From Argentina anserina (Eukaryota; Streptophyta; Magnoliopsida; Rosales; Rosaceae): DNA of 64,000 nucleotides. Positions within the stretch are counted from its first letter, which is position 1; each line of letters starts with the position of its first letter. A program made the position numbers and the translations under genes. The notes below the pieces were generated by a model. The model saw only the letters and a program-made list of their open reading frames with translations. It was not told the origin of the DNA and did not search any database. Shown one piece after another: positions 11,992 to 22,734 of this stretch. The stretch covers positions 16,244,001-16,308,000 of the forward strand of contig NC_065877.1 of the NCBI RefSeq assembly GCF_933775445.1, written 5' to 3'.

Positions 11992-14166
11992 TGATTGGTT
12001 CGATTACTCGACATCAAATTAACCCTATAAGCATCGTTAGTAGTATAAAACAAGAGGATATCGTTCACAAACCGGGGATCCATCCAGGGTAAAGAGGACA
12101 AACATTTAACAACGAATTCATAAGAGTTTAAAAGATTCAAGATATATGATCGGATTGTATAAAAACAGAAAATAAAAACTTAAACTAATATATACAAGTG
12201 ATCAATAAAACACACACACAAGCTATGACTAAAACAAGTTACACAAAGCCAATGAAAATTAAGTTTCATTCTCCCTAAGGTTCATGCCCAAAAATCACAT
12301 AGGTAACTAAGGCTGGATCATGCAATTAGGGTCCTCAACGGTTATCCTAAACAACTAGACACTAAACACATTCAACTATTGCTCAACACCATTCATTGAA
12401 TTCTAATTAATTAATCCTAACATGCATACTCAACGCAGCAAATAAGAATCATTGAATTCATCACAAGTCTTAAATCCAGCAACCTAGATGTCATATACTC
12501 AACGCAAACATAACACTTAGATACTTCCAAAATTACTTCAACAACATGCACGGTAGAAACCAGAAATCATAGAACAAAAACCTAAAATTCATCAACTTTA
12601 TATTACTCGAAATCATACTACAACTTCATAGACAAAGTCGAAATAGATTAACAAAAATCAAACATTGTAATCATCCAAATACAACAAACCTAAAAACCAA
12701 ATTGAACATAGAAGAATCATGTTACACTTTATGCAATATCTACGCATTCACAAAGGAAGGCTGAGACTTCTAAGGGGATGGAGCTCCTTCACTCAACGTG
12801 CTTGGAACAAGGGATGATGAAGGATGAAATTCGAATTTAGGATTTCTTGGTGGTGAGTATGTGTTTGGGCAGAAGTTTGGTTAGTACTTGGTGCAAGGAC
12901 TGATGATGTTTTTCTTGTAGAAATGAAGTGCTATATATAGAGGAAAAAACCCAAGGGAGGCTGGCCACAAAGTCCACAAAGTTGAAACAAATTGGTTTAT
13001 GTTTCCTACATTTTCTCAATTCGGCAGAGCTGACCTTTGTGCCTTGTTGTCACCATAACTTTCTCTACAAAATAGATATTGAGGTCATTCTAACGGCATT
13101 TGAAAATAGACTTCCATAGTTTTTCATCCATATATCATGCATTGTATGAATCATTGTGTGCTGTCCAGAGGAGCCCGTCAAAGTTAGATGACATGCACTG
13201 CCAGAATTCTGATTCTGATAAAGATTGGACATTAATTGCATATATTCTTCCTCCTTTAATGCTGATTTCTTTTGCACAAATTTCTTCTTTTGAATTAAGG
13301 AGGCAACAAGAATCTTAATTGTTGTAGCTTTGTTTGAGTTTCTTACCTCTTCTCATTTATTTGCTGCATGCCTTCTTTGACATTATTTGTGCAAGAATCT
13401 ATAGTGATTTTGATATAGATTCATGCCTCTAAATATAGGAGAAATAAGGTCCCAACCTTCCATCACAGCCCTTGGATCAAAAGCAAATCAATGGCTGAGA
13501 TAATTCTGCCGAGCTCACTGGACCTCCGAGTAATGATTCGGTCATATCTCCCTGTAGGAATAAGATATTGATTCGATTCCAAATCCTACAAAAACTAGAC
13601 TCACACAGTTTTCTATCCATATATGGTACATCTTATAATTCGATATGAACTGTCTAGGGGAGCCCGTCAAAGTTGGACTACGAATCTTGACAGTTTTTCT
13701 GATTCTTACATGGATTGGGCTTTTAAGTGCATATCTTCTTCTCTTTAATAATTTTAATTTATATGCACGAAAATATATTCATATACACCTTGGAAATCCA
13801 TCTCCAATTTGGTTTTAGAATCCAACTCCCAATAGGAAACCATCAATGCCGCACGGCTTCTCCTTATTCCTTGCGCAACTAGGATTGCTTTACTTCTCCA
13901 ACATGGATTTGTATTTCCTAATAAGAATAAGTACGTTAGAAACAAATAAATAGGAAATGATGAATCCTACTTCAACAAGGAATCATATCTCAACAAGGAT
14001 TCTTAACACTTAGCACGATTTCATCATCAATTCACTCATAATCGATATAAGCTCTACTTAGACACTTATTCATAGAAAAGAAACTAAAACATACTAAATA
14101 AGAGGTAACAAAGAGTAAGAATAAAGCATAAAGGCATTAAGAACATCACACTTTATGCTCCTATCA
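11992..14166 (-). mobile_element. 2.2-kb solo LTR inserted in the foldback right arm
   Basis: The unit reads TGATTGGTTCG at 11992 to CTCCTATCA at 14166, with a 5-bp target duplication CGAAC at 11987-11991 and 14167-14171. Removing it and one CGAAC restores the inverted repeat of the left arm, which proves the insertion. The similarity to 1750-3239 suggests LTR polarity on the minus strand. Two internal segments near 13020-13300 and 13530-13750 are diverged copies of each other. No coding region was found. Confidence 0.8.
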
Positions 14167-14871
14167 CGAACAATTAAATTTGTTATGCAGGCTGTTTCAT
14201 TAGACAACATAAACTATGGCAATCTAAGACATCATGAAGTCCGAACTACCTTCCTCGCCAAAGAGTGAGAGACTTAGCCAGAAGGCTCAAAGCCGTCCTA
14301 CGCCCTCAGAGTCTCGCATGACGTCAAACGCCCTCAGAGGCTTACATGACGTCATACGCCCTCAGAGGCTCACAAGACGCATTATGCCTTCATAAGCTCA
14401 ACGTTGTCCTACGCGCATTGCGCTTAAAGGTCGCACTTGCCTTTATAGGCCAAAGTCGCTCTACGCACATCGCGCGCAAAGGACGCATCATGCCCTCAGA
14501 GGCTAAGTCGTCCAACGCGCGCTGCGCTCAAAGAACACATTTTTTCCTAGGCGCATTGCGCTTAAAGGTCGCAACACTATCTCCAATGCGCACTCTGACA
14601 TTCCAGCACCCCGCAGTTGAGAGAGTCATTTCTTAACAGGAGAGTGGGGGGTATCCGGGTGGGGCCAGCGGGCCTCACAATGCTGATTATGACAATGCTC
14701 TTATTTTAACTCCCAAGTCAAGAAATTGCCTCTTAAACTTGGAACTTGGGGGGGGGGGGGACTTATTGGCATAGGCTTATGCCTAGCCATAATCAGCGCG
14801 ACTATTAGCACACTTAGGCTCAAAAGCAGCCCAACGCCGCAGTACGGGCATAGAGCCAGCTGTGCAACGAT

Positions 14872-16290
14872 CACACTGGAAGGTACATTTTCTTCTCTTC
14901 CAGTAACAACAAAATAATCACAACACAATAACGCCGAAAGGTACATCTTCTTCCCTCCCGGCCACACAACATATAAGTATTTCGACTATACAATTATTCC
15001 ATCCAAAATCTTTCAATTTACCGAGAGGTACATTTTATTCTCCCTCGGTCTCATCCTCCACAATTTAATATAAACAAACTAAAAATACGCAATATATTTC
15101 ACAAACATAATAGATTTATGCACTTAGTGATAAATATATGCATATCCTATTACCATTTAGATATACGTATATAAATCACCAAATGTATACACATTTATAT
15201 TTCAATCTCACAACAAGTAAAAATATACAAAATGTAAGTTCACACATCACAACAAGGCTGGAAACCAAGTCCAATTGCCAACATGGAGTTGTTGCCGACG
15301 AACTCAAGATTTTCTGCCACAAGTTCAACCTTGATTCATCATTCTGAGCTCGAATTGGAGTGGTTTGTAATAAGAGGAAAGAATACAAGAAGGATGCGAC
15401 ACTATTTGAGCCAAGACATAGCCGAAGAAACGCAAGCATCGTCCAAACTTGTTCCGGGTTGCAATCGAGTTATCTGGTCAATTTCAAGGTTTCGTTGCGC
15501 GCAAACTGGCTTGAAACCACACGAGCCACTATCACAAAGGGGCGCTCAAGGAGGAAAGGAAGATTTATGGACCGGTGCAGCCGCTTGGAACTGCCGGAGG
15601 TCGCCGGAAAGTGGAGTTGGGTCAGACGAAAAATTTTAACAATGAGGGAGGCGCATGCAAGGAGAGAAGAGGGAGAAAAGATGAGTTGCGCAAATAATGA
15701 AAACCTAAAAAGAGAGTTTCTATTTAAACTTCACATTTTCAAAACCCAAACTTCTAATGATTATAACTTTTTCATACAACCTCCAAAAGACGCATGATGT
15801 GTGGCTAAGAACTCGTATCGATGAGCTTTACTCTTTTCATGAAGGAAGTATTACGAGATTCCAAACGAATAAAAAGTCAACACTTGACATCTCACGATAA
15901 CGTTCCCGGGTGATTACTCGCTTGGTCACTTTCGTTTTTACCCTCGCACTAAAAAAATTGGACTACCACCAAATTAATAATATCCGAAAAGTATTTATAA
16001 ATCAATTATAAAATTCCGGGATATTACATATTGCATACTTCGTAATGTACATTGTGTTGTATTTTGAATTATATTTATGGGATGTGGTTGTGGAGCTTGG
16101 AAATTTTGGGGGGCATGGTGGCTCCAAGTGTTGCGGTTGAATTTGAGATATTGGGAGTATCGTTTTGTGTAGGTAGGGTTGACTACTTTCAGGAGAGACC
16201 ATGCCGAAATATTTGGTATACTCCCTTGAATAATGGTCCCCATATGACTTATTCCTGATATTAGAGTAATATTTGGGGTGGGTCGTATCA
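14872..16290 (+). repeat. 3' part of a large LTR unit ending in GGGTCGTATCA
   Basis: The start is fused to the end of the foldback element, so the upstream part is lost or displaced. It has three 'ggtacatttt/ggtacatctt' blocks like those at 6550-6650. The last 260 bp (16030-16290) match 61629-61850 in reverse complement. The end GGGGTGGGTCGTATCA is the inverted partner of the TGATACGACCC starts seen elsewhere. ORFs of 118 and 145 codons near 15283-15797 show no recognisable domain. Confidence 0.45.
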
Positions 16291-16974
16291 GTTGCTATTA
16301 AGGTATTGGTGTATTACGATATTACCCCTTTAGAGTTCAATAAATAATACAAATAGTCATTTATTTTAAACCGGTACGGTTCGGTTTGTATCCGATTTGA
16401 GAAATGCCTAATGCAAATTCAGTTTGTTTATAAGCGGTTTGGTATTTTCATAATTCTAATTCAATCTACATGAAGCGGTGTGGTCCACTATTCTATTTGA
16501 ACCGGTGTGATACGGTGCGGTACCAGTACCGCATTTCTGGAAAGAAATGCACATTAACGGGAGAAACAAATTAACCTAAAGCAAACGACTTTGGACTACA
16601 TTTAGAAATAAAATTTCATTTAGCTTCTTTACGGAGAGGAACAATTAACCTAGGTTACCTCTATTTTTTTTCCTGCATGGCACATTGTATCTTGTACTAG
16701 TGTAAGTACATCCTCCACATCATTAACTAAAGCCTTTTACATAAGATCAAGTTTCTTGTCACTGCACTTGATCAATTTAGATCTTAACAGCTGACCTGGG
16801 AGCGAGAACACCAGAGTTTTGGCACCAAAAGAAAGGAATGATTGAAGTACTAGTTTCCTAAAAGTGAAATGCATTGTCTTATTAGGCAGTAGAGCTTGCA
16901 TTAAAGAATGTAAATATTTTATTTTTAAAGAAGAAAACTTCAGTAGGTTAAATTACCGGCCCCAATTAGATTAA
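16291..16974. other. Intergenic stretch with CGGT-rich repeat sequence
   Basis: There is no gene. Positions about 16360-16555 carry repeated CGGTNCGGTTYGGT-like words (ACCGGTACGGTTCGGTTTG and variants). This looks like a degraded transposon or low-complexity repeat, but the family is not recognised. Confidence 0.4.
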
Positions 16975-17561
16975 GGGGGGTGTATTGAATCAAGAATCTA
17001 TAGGATTTTGTTGTATTTCAAGAATCCTTTAAAATCGGCAAGTATTCAATCACGATTTTAAAAACTCATTCAAAATCTTGAGGTATTCAATCATTATTTT
17101 AAAGAATCAAACGAAATTAGATGGTATTCAAAACTCCACCGATTTTGATAGATTTACTAGATGATTGATTTGAAGGGATTTTAAGAGGCTTGGTATAAAT
17201 ACCAAACTCCATCTGAATAACTAATCTAGTGGCCTGCTTTCCCTTTCACTTTCCCTTTCTTTTTCTATCTCTCCCCTCTCTCTCCCCTCTCTCTCAGAAG
17301 ATAAAATATGAAGGAAGGGAGAACACGAACTGACTGACAAGCTGGTCTTCTGACAAATTGCCATGGCCACCGAGAAGAAAACAAGGTGATTTGTGGTGAG
17401 AAGATGAACTAATGGTGTGAATCACACGGGAATCCATCACTTATTCAAAATGTATGTATCAACTTAGGGCTATCTCTATTGATTTTTGTTATTGAATCTT
17501 GTTAGCTAACTTTCCAGACCATTAGTATAGATCTATAGATCTATCCTTTAGTAGGCCTAGG

Positions 17562-17670
17562 GTTTCAGATGGGGAGGAGGGAAAGAGAGAAAGAGTGGTA
17601 GAATTATATAAGAGAGGGTTTCAAATGGGGAGGAGGGAAAGAGAGAAAGAGGGATAGAATTATAAACGAG
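17562..17670 (+). repeat. 56-bp direct repeat, two units
   Basis: A block running from GTTTCAGATGGGGAGGAGGG through 'gtagaattata' is repeated 56 bp downstream as GTTTCAAATGGGGAGGAGGG with few changes. It lies in the left non-coding part of the Harbinger region. Confidence 0.8.
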
Positions 17671-17756
17671 AGGCTGCTCCCAAGATTGGGTAGCTTATTG
17701 AATAATTGACAGGAGGCTCTTGGAGGCCCGAACCGACTTCAAATCAATTTGCTAGC

Positions 17757-18555
17757 TTTCTTGAGTTGTTAATCAGAAATTGTTGTAGAAAAATCAAAGA
17801 AATTGATGTATATGATATTTCTAAGAAACATTTATGCAGCAGACCTGTGACTTTCAAAAATCATGAGGAAGTTCTAATTTTGAAATGACCTTTAGGATGT
17901 CTATTACAAGTATTATGAGGATACCAAATTGAGTTGTTAATTGCATTTTTCAGTTTTTAGTAAAAATGCAACTCTTGTATATGATTTTCCCAAAACATTT
18001 TATGTAGTAGACATGTGACTTTCGAAAATCATAAATAATTCTATAAAAATCATTTTTAGTAGATTCTAACTTTCAAATGACCTTTAGGATGTCTAATATA
18101 ACTATCATTAAGACACCAAATTGAGTTGTTAACCGAATGTTTCAGTTTTTAGTAAAAATGCAACTGATGTATTTGATTTTTTCCAGAAACGTTTATGCAG
18201 CAGACATGTGAATTTCGAAAATCATAAATAATTCTATAAAAATCATTTTAGTATATTCTAATTTTGAAATGACCTTTAGGATGTCTAATATAATTATCAT
18301 GAAGACACCAAATTGAGTTGTTAACACACTTTTTCAGTTTTAGTGAAAATGTAACTGATGTATATGATTTTTCTTAGAAGATTTTATGCAGCAAACATGT
18401 GACTTTCGAAAATCATAACTAATTCTACAAAAGTCATTTCTAAAAGATTCCAGTTTTGAAATAACCTTTAAGATGTCTATTATAACTATTATAAGGCACC
18501 AAACTAAGACAACTAACGAATTTATATATATTTCAGTAAAAATGTAACTGGTACA
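17757..18555 (+). repeat. About 190-bp tandem repeat, four units
   Basis: The word TTGAGTTGTTAA recurs at 17761, 17929, 18121 and 18313, with a diverged form near 18502, giving steps of 168, 192, 192 and about 189 bp. Each unit also carries 'gcagacatgtgactttcgaaaatcat' and 'aaatgacctttaggatgtct'-like blocks in the same order. The array lies between the left end and the Myb-like gene. Confidence 0.85.
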
Positions 18556-19009
18556 AAATCTCATAAACACATGTTCTTCAAATTGCATATTCCACTTTGG
18601 GAGAACTAATGGATCCCAATTCTTTTGCGATTGGTTTTGCAGAAGAACCACATGTTCATTAGGTCTGTTGGGAGCCATAATATTTGATCTTTGGAGTTAA
18701 TATAAGGTAACTATCTAGCTACGGTTAACATGCATTTTATATCCTTATGATCATGCAATATATAGGTCATAATACATAAGCATTTTGTTAAGCATATGTA
18801 TGCAGATTTTTTATTTCATATTTATGGATTATTTATATTAATTGATTTAAAAATGTCAGTTACTTTTAAAACACTATGTTCTTATTATGGCTTATTTGCA
18901 TTTGTGTTAACTTTTGTCGAGTTAAGAATAACAATCAAAACAAAAGGTTATACATATTCTAATGAAAAGAAATGTCTATCTATGTATAATAGAGTATAAT
19001 CATTATGGC

Positions 19010-19920
19010 TGAACGACAACAGGATGGGAAAAAAATAGGAATTATGAGCAGTGAACCAAGGAATAGAGTGATGCCTTACATTGATGGTTGATGCCGCCAA
19101 TAGGGGATGGCGTGACAACAATGGCATCTTTAGTAAGCAAACTGTGGAACAAGACCTATAAAAATAATAAAAGTAGGTTGAGAAAGTTTAAAGATCGATG
19201 GGTCTCTTACTGTAACATTTTGAAATTTAGTTCGGGATTTGGATATGATTCAAGTACAAAAAGCTTCACTACTTCTAGTGAAGTTTGGGATGGATACCTT
19301 GATGTGAGTTTCTTAAATATATGAGTCTACGCTATTTTCATAATAAACATATGGTTAAAATTGATGCAATAATAATTTAAATATTTCATTTTTTTATCTA
19401 GGCTCATCCAAAGGATATTGATTTGCGCTATGGGACAGTTGATGATTATGCGGTATTTCATATTTTTTTGATATGCGTACTTATAAATTGATGTTGGGAA
19501 TGGTGTAACGGTCGGGAAAAATTCAATTGGATTGGGCAGTGCTACTGATGCAAGGACAATAGGTTTTGGAGAAGGTAGAGAGGTCAATATAGATGACATT
19601 CATTGTGATATAGATTGTGGATCATTTTTGTTGGAACTAATCATGATATTCCATTAACTCATCCAATACCAACCCTCCAATCTCCTGAAAATTTAGAGAT
19701 TCCTAGGAGATGAACCTCCCAAAGTAAAAGAAATAGAAGTGAGTATGAAGGAAATTCTAACTCAATTGAAAGCATTGCTCAAAATGGTGTCATGGAGAAG
19801 CTTGATAAACTATACTCCGGTTTTGAATCTATGATTAACATATTAGAGAAAAGAGAGCGACAAAGTAAAATTTGGGATACTATTAAGGAGATCCAAACTT
19901 AGATGAACCTACTTGTTTCA
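19010..19920 (+). pseudogene. Myb/SANT-like protein of the Harbinger element (broken)
   Basis: Positions 19088-19303 encode a helix-rich stretch with KLWNKTYKNNKSRLRKFKDRW and SSEVWDGYLD. After an intron (GT at 19304, AG at 19401), AHPKDIDLRYGTVDDYA follows. This is the pattern of the Myb_DNA-bind_3 (L10-interacting) proteins that accompany PIF/Harbinger transposases and help them bind DNA. The frame upstream of 19088 has stops. Further downstream, relics of the conserved C-terminal part (MEKLDKLYSG, near 19790) are followed by stops and frame changes near 19900. It is probably non-functional. Confidence 0.6.
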
Positions 19921-20319
19921 AGGCTCTTGAGTTACTTGATACCAAAATCAAGAAGGATGCTTTTTTCAATATGTCTCCTCAAGAGCGATCAAATTGGATA
20001 TTTCACAAGATGGGATTGTATCGTTTCGTATGAAATTGTATTATGAGTTAGAATACATTTGGTCTATCATGTGTTCTTGAATTAATCTTTTTATGTTATC
20101 GAATGATCGACTTTACTATTATTTTGTTATTATTGCTACTTTTGTAGTATGATTAACGCTTTATTAATTTGAAATGTTTGTTCATTTGAGTCCAATTCTT
20201 TCTTATGCTCATTACCAATTGATACAATTAATATAATTGTTATTGTATCCTATACTTGTTAATGTTTAATATATGTGTGTATGTATATATTTTGCAGCCA
20301 ATTTTTCCTTTATACTCAA

Positions 20320-21925
20320 ATGGAAGGGGAGGAAATAGATGAGGAAGAGATAGACAAAGAAGATGTCGATGAAGAAGAACTTGAAGATGAATTTTATGAA
20401 ACAATCGAGTATGTATTGATGGCATTTCAAGCATTAATATTTTCATTAAGAGAGATCATGATTCAGATGCATCCACGTATTCATCGTCCTTTCTAACGAA
20501 GACCTATTACCAAGAAAGGATATCGTTACATACAAGGTTTGTTGAATGAAGACCCATAAAGTTTTCGACAATTGCACCGAATAACCTAGATGTGTTCCTA
20601 AGGTTGTGTATGATTATTAGAGAGGATAGACTCTTTGTAGATACATTGTATATATGTGTTGAAGAGATGGTGGCTACATTCTTAATCATTGTGCGCCACA
20701 ATGATCGATACAGTAATGTTCGAGAAAGGTTTGATTGTTCACATTTTACAACTAGTCAAAATTTCAACAAAACTTTGAAGGCCTTGAACACTATAGCACC
20801 ATGCATGATGATCAAAACGGGATTCATAGTGCCATCTAAAATAAGGGGAAACACAAGGTTTTGGCCTTACTTTAAGGTACATAAATATCTAAAGTATGTT
20901 AAATGAAATACTTTGTTTGCTTAATTTTTTTTTCTTATTTTGTAATTTATGTAAAAGCTTTACTAACCATATATTTTATTGTTTAAGGATTGTATTGGAG
21001 CGATTGATGGCACCCATATTCTAGCCATGGTAAAAGGTCATGAAATTAGCAGCTACTATAATAGCCATGGAATTCAATCTCAAAATGTACTAGCAGCATG
21101 CAATTTTGATTTTAAGTTCATATATGTGCTAAGCGGATGGGAATGGTCGGCGCATGATTCAAAGTTGTTAAATGATGTTTTATCAAGAAGAAATGGACTT
21201 GAGGTTCCTCAAGGTAATTCATTTATATATAAATAATCATGTTTAATATTTCTTTTGTCATTTTTTCTAAAATTTTGTGAGCATATGTTATCCTTATGCT
21301 AATAAATATGTTGTTTATTACCAGGAAAATATTTTCTTGTAAATTGTGGGTTTGCTAATCGACGTCAATTTTTAGCTCCATTACGAGGTGTTCGATATCA
21401 TCTCAAAGACTTTGGTGGTCAAGGTCAACATCCCCGAAATGAAAGTGAGTTGTTTAATCTTTGTCATGCATTATTAAAGAATGTGGTTGAGAGGATTTTC
21501 GGTATATTTAAATCACGGTTCACAATTATCAAAACCGCACCTCCATTCCCATTTCAAACACAAGCAGAGTTGGTGTTAGCTTGTGCCGGCCTACACTACT
21601 TTCTTCATAAAGAATGTCGTTCCGATGAATTTCCTCCTGAAATAGAAGATGATGAATAACTCACTTGATATGGAAGACGCGAATCTTGAACTATTTTCTC
21701 AAAGTCAACTACAACAAAGAGCATAGGCTAATGCTTGGAGACTTAATATTGCTGAAGCTATGTGGGAAGATAGACCACAGAATAATGATAATGAAAGTCA
21801 AGAAGATAATAAGGATATTGAAGGCAACAAGAATGAAAATAATGAGGACAATGTGAATGAGATAGATCATGAAAACTATGATGATAATGAGGTTGGAATG
21901 GATGAGTATGTAACATTTTAATGTA
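20320..21925 (+). pseudogene. PIF/Harbinger DDE transposase (damaged N- and C-termini)
   Basis: The nuclease core spans three exons: about 20592-20876, 20988-21213 and 21325-21659, with GT-AG junctions in frame. It belongs to the Harbinger nuclease family (DDE_Tnp_4), which cuts and joins transposon ends. The expected acidic residues are visible: D in GAIDGTH, D in SAHDSKLLND and E in NVVERIFG. Upstream, an acidic segment starting at 20320 ends in a stop near 20496, with another near 20557. Downstream, a stop at 21657-21659 cuts off a QQRA/IAEAMW-type tail that continues in another frame to about 21920. The core looks young, but the full protein cannot be made from this copy. Confidence 0.7.
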
Positions 21926-22082
21926 CTTTTCTAATTGTCTTGCAATTTTCACTATGTAATATTTGGTTGTTTTTATATTTTGATTACTTTGTAAAAGACA
22001 TATATTATTATTTTGTAATGTTTGTTGAAAAAGAAAACCGAATTGCTAATTCTTCATGTTGTTTATTTTATTATTTAATAAT

Positions 22083-22236
22083 AATATAAAAATCATATAT
22101 GTACCTGTGAAATTCAAGCAAATCAAGACAAGTTAAGTAAATATAATACAATAAAATATAACTGAATTTACGTGGAGTTGAAATAATCTATAAATTTTTA
22201 AAATTCATTAAATATAATAAATCAAATAACGCAATC
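22083..22236 (-). mobile_element. Harbinger-like terminal segment
   Basis: The reverse complement matches 50747-50910 over about 150 bp, including ATTATTTCAACTCCAC and GTCTTGATTTGCTTGAATTT. The end nearest the kinesin gene is GGGATTG on the minus strand. It is either the right terminus of the 17-22 kb transposon or a separate MITE. Confidence 0.55.
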
Positions 22237-22609
22237 CCATCGAGTGGGATACCAAAACGGGAAACTATTCCCATTCTGCCGAAAAATGAAATAGACTGCG
22301 AGTTTTAGAAACGACCCGAGACCCTAGGGTTCAGGATAATCTCATCCGTTGGTTTCAGGCAACGGAGGCCACGTGGGCGCTGGAGATGTTCTGTGACCTA
22401 AATCACGTGCTACCCTACCGATTTGAATTCAAAAAACAAATAGAAACGTTAGGATTTCCCAAAACCTGAGAGGATCCTCAAAATCCAAATACCCAGAATT
22501 TCATGCTTCCTTCTCTCTAAAATTCTCAACTTGAGTCTCCTGGCTCAAAATCTCTCTCAGTTTGGAGGTTCTTAGGGTTCTACAGAAAGACCCAGATCAT
22601 AGAATTTGA

Positions 22610-22724
22610 GTACGTTCTTGAATTCTATCTGCCTCTTCGTTTGTGATGAGTATTTCTTGAAGATATATGGTGGGTTTTAATGGGAATGATGTTGGGTTTG
22701 AATTTTTGGGTTCTAATTTTGCAG
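22610..22724 (+). other. Probable 5' UTR intron of the kinesin gene
   Basis: A donor GTACGTTC at 22610 and an acceptor TTTTGCAG ending at 22724 bracket 115 nt just upstream of the start codon. The leader before it is CT-rich, as in plant 5' UTRs. No expression evidence is available. Confidence 0.45.
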
Positions 22725-22734
22725 GATTCGAGTA

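Larger units (their letters stand above)
9880..14871. mobile_element. GC-rich foldback element, split by a solo LTR
   Basis: The two ends are long inverted copies of each other. The outer ends are ATTGCACAACTGG at 9880 and CCAGCTGTGCAACGAT ending at 14871. Just inside are matching blocks: 'gcataagcctatgcca' on both sides, then a C-run at about 9996-10008 mirrored by a G-run at about 14748-14760. The left arm runs 9880-11809 and a loop lies at 11810-11841. The right arm is 11842-11991 plus 14172-14871, cut by the solo LTR at 11992-14166. Without that insertion the element is about 2.8 kb. The left arm is longer because of a 65-bp tandem array. No transposase is present and no target duplication was found. 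Confidence 0.65.
16975..22236 (+). mobile_element. Decayed PIF/Harbinger transposon region
   Basis: The region holds both proteins typical of PIF/Harbinger elements: a Myb/SANT-like DNA-binding protein (about 19088-19920) and a DDE nuclease (about 20340-21920), both on the plus strand and both damaged. The left end is GGGGGGTGTATTGAATC after TTA. The right 150 bp (22083-22236) are the reverse complement of a MITE-like end at 50747-50910. The two ends do not match each other well, so the exact boundaries are uncertain and the right edge may belong to a separate MITE. Confidence 0.65.

Noticed and set aside
15283..15797. 118- and 145-codon overlapping plus-strand ORFs
   Set aside because: They overlap in different frames within an LTR-type repeat and show no recognisable domain.
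17757..18555. CRISPR-like array
   Set aside because: Units are about 190 bp, fully repetitive and without unique spacers, in a plant transposon. It is an ordinary tandem repeat.
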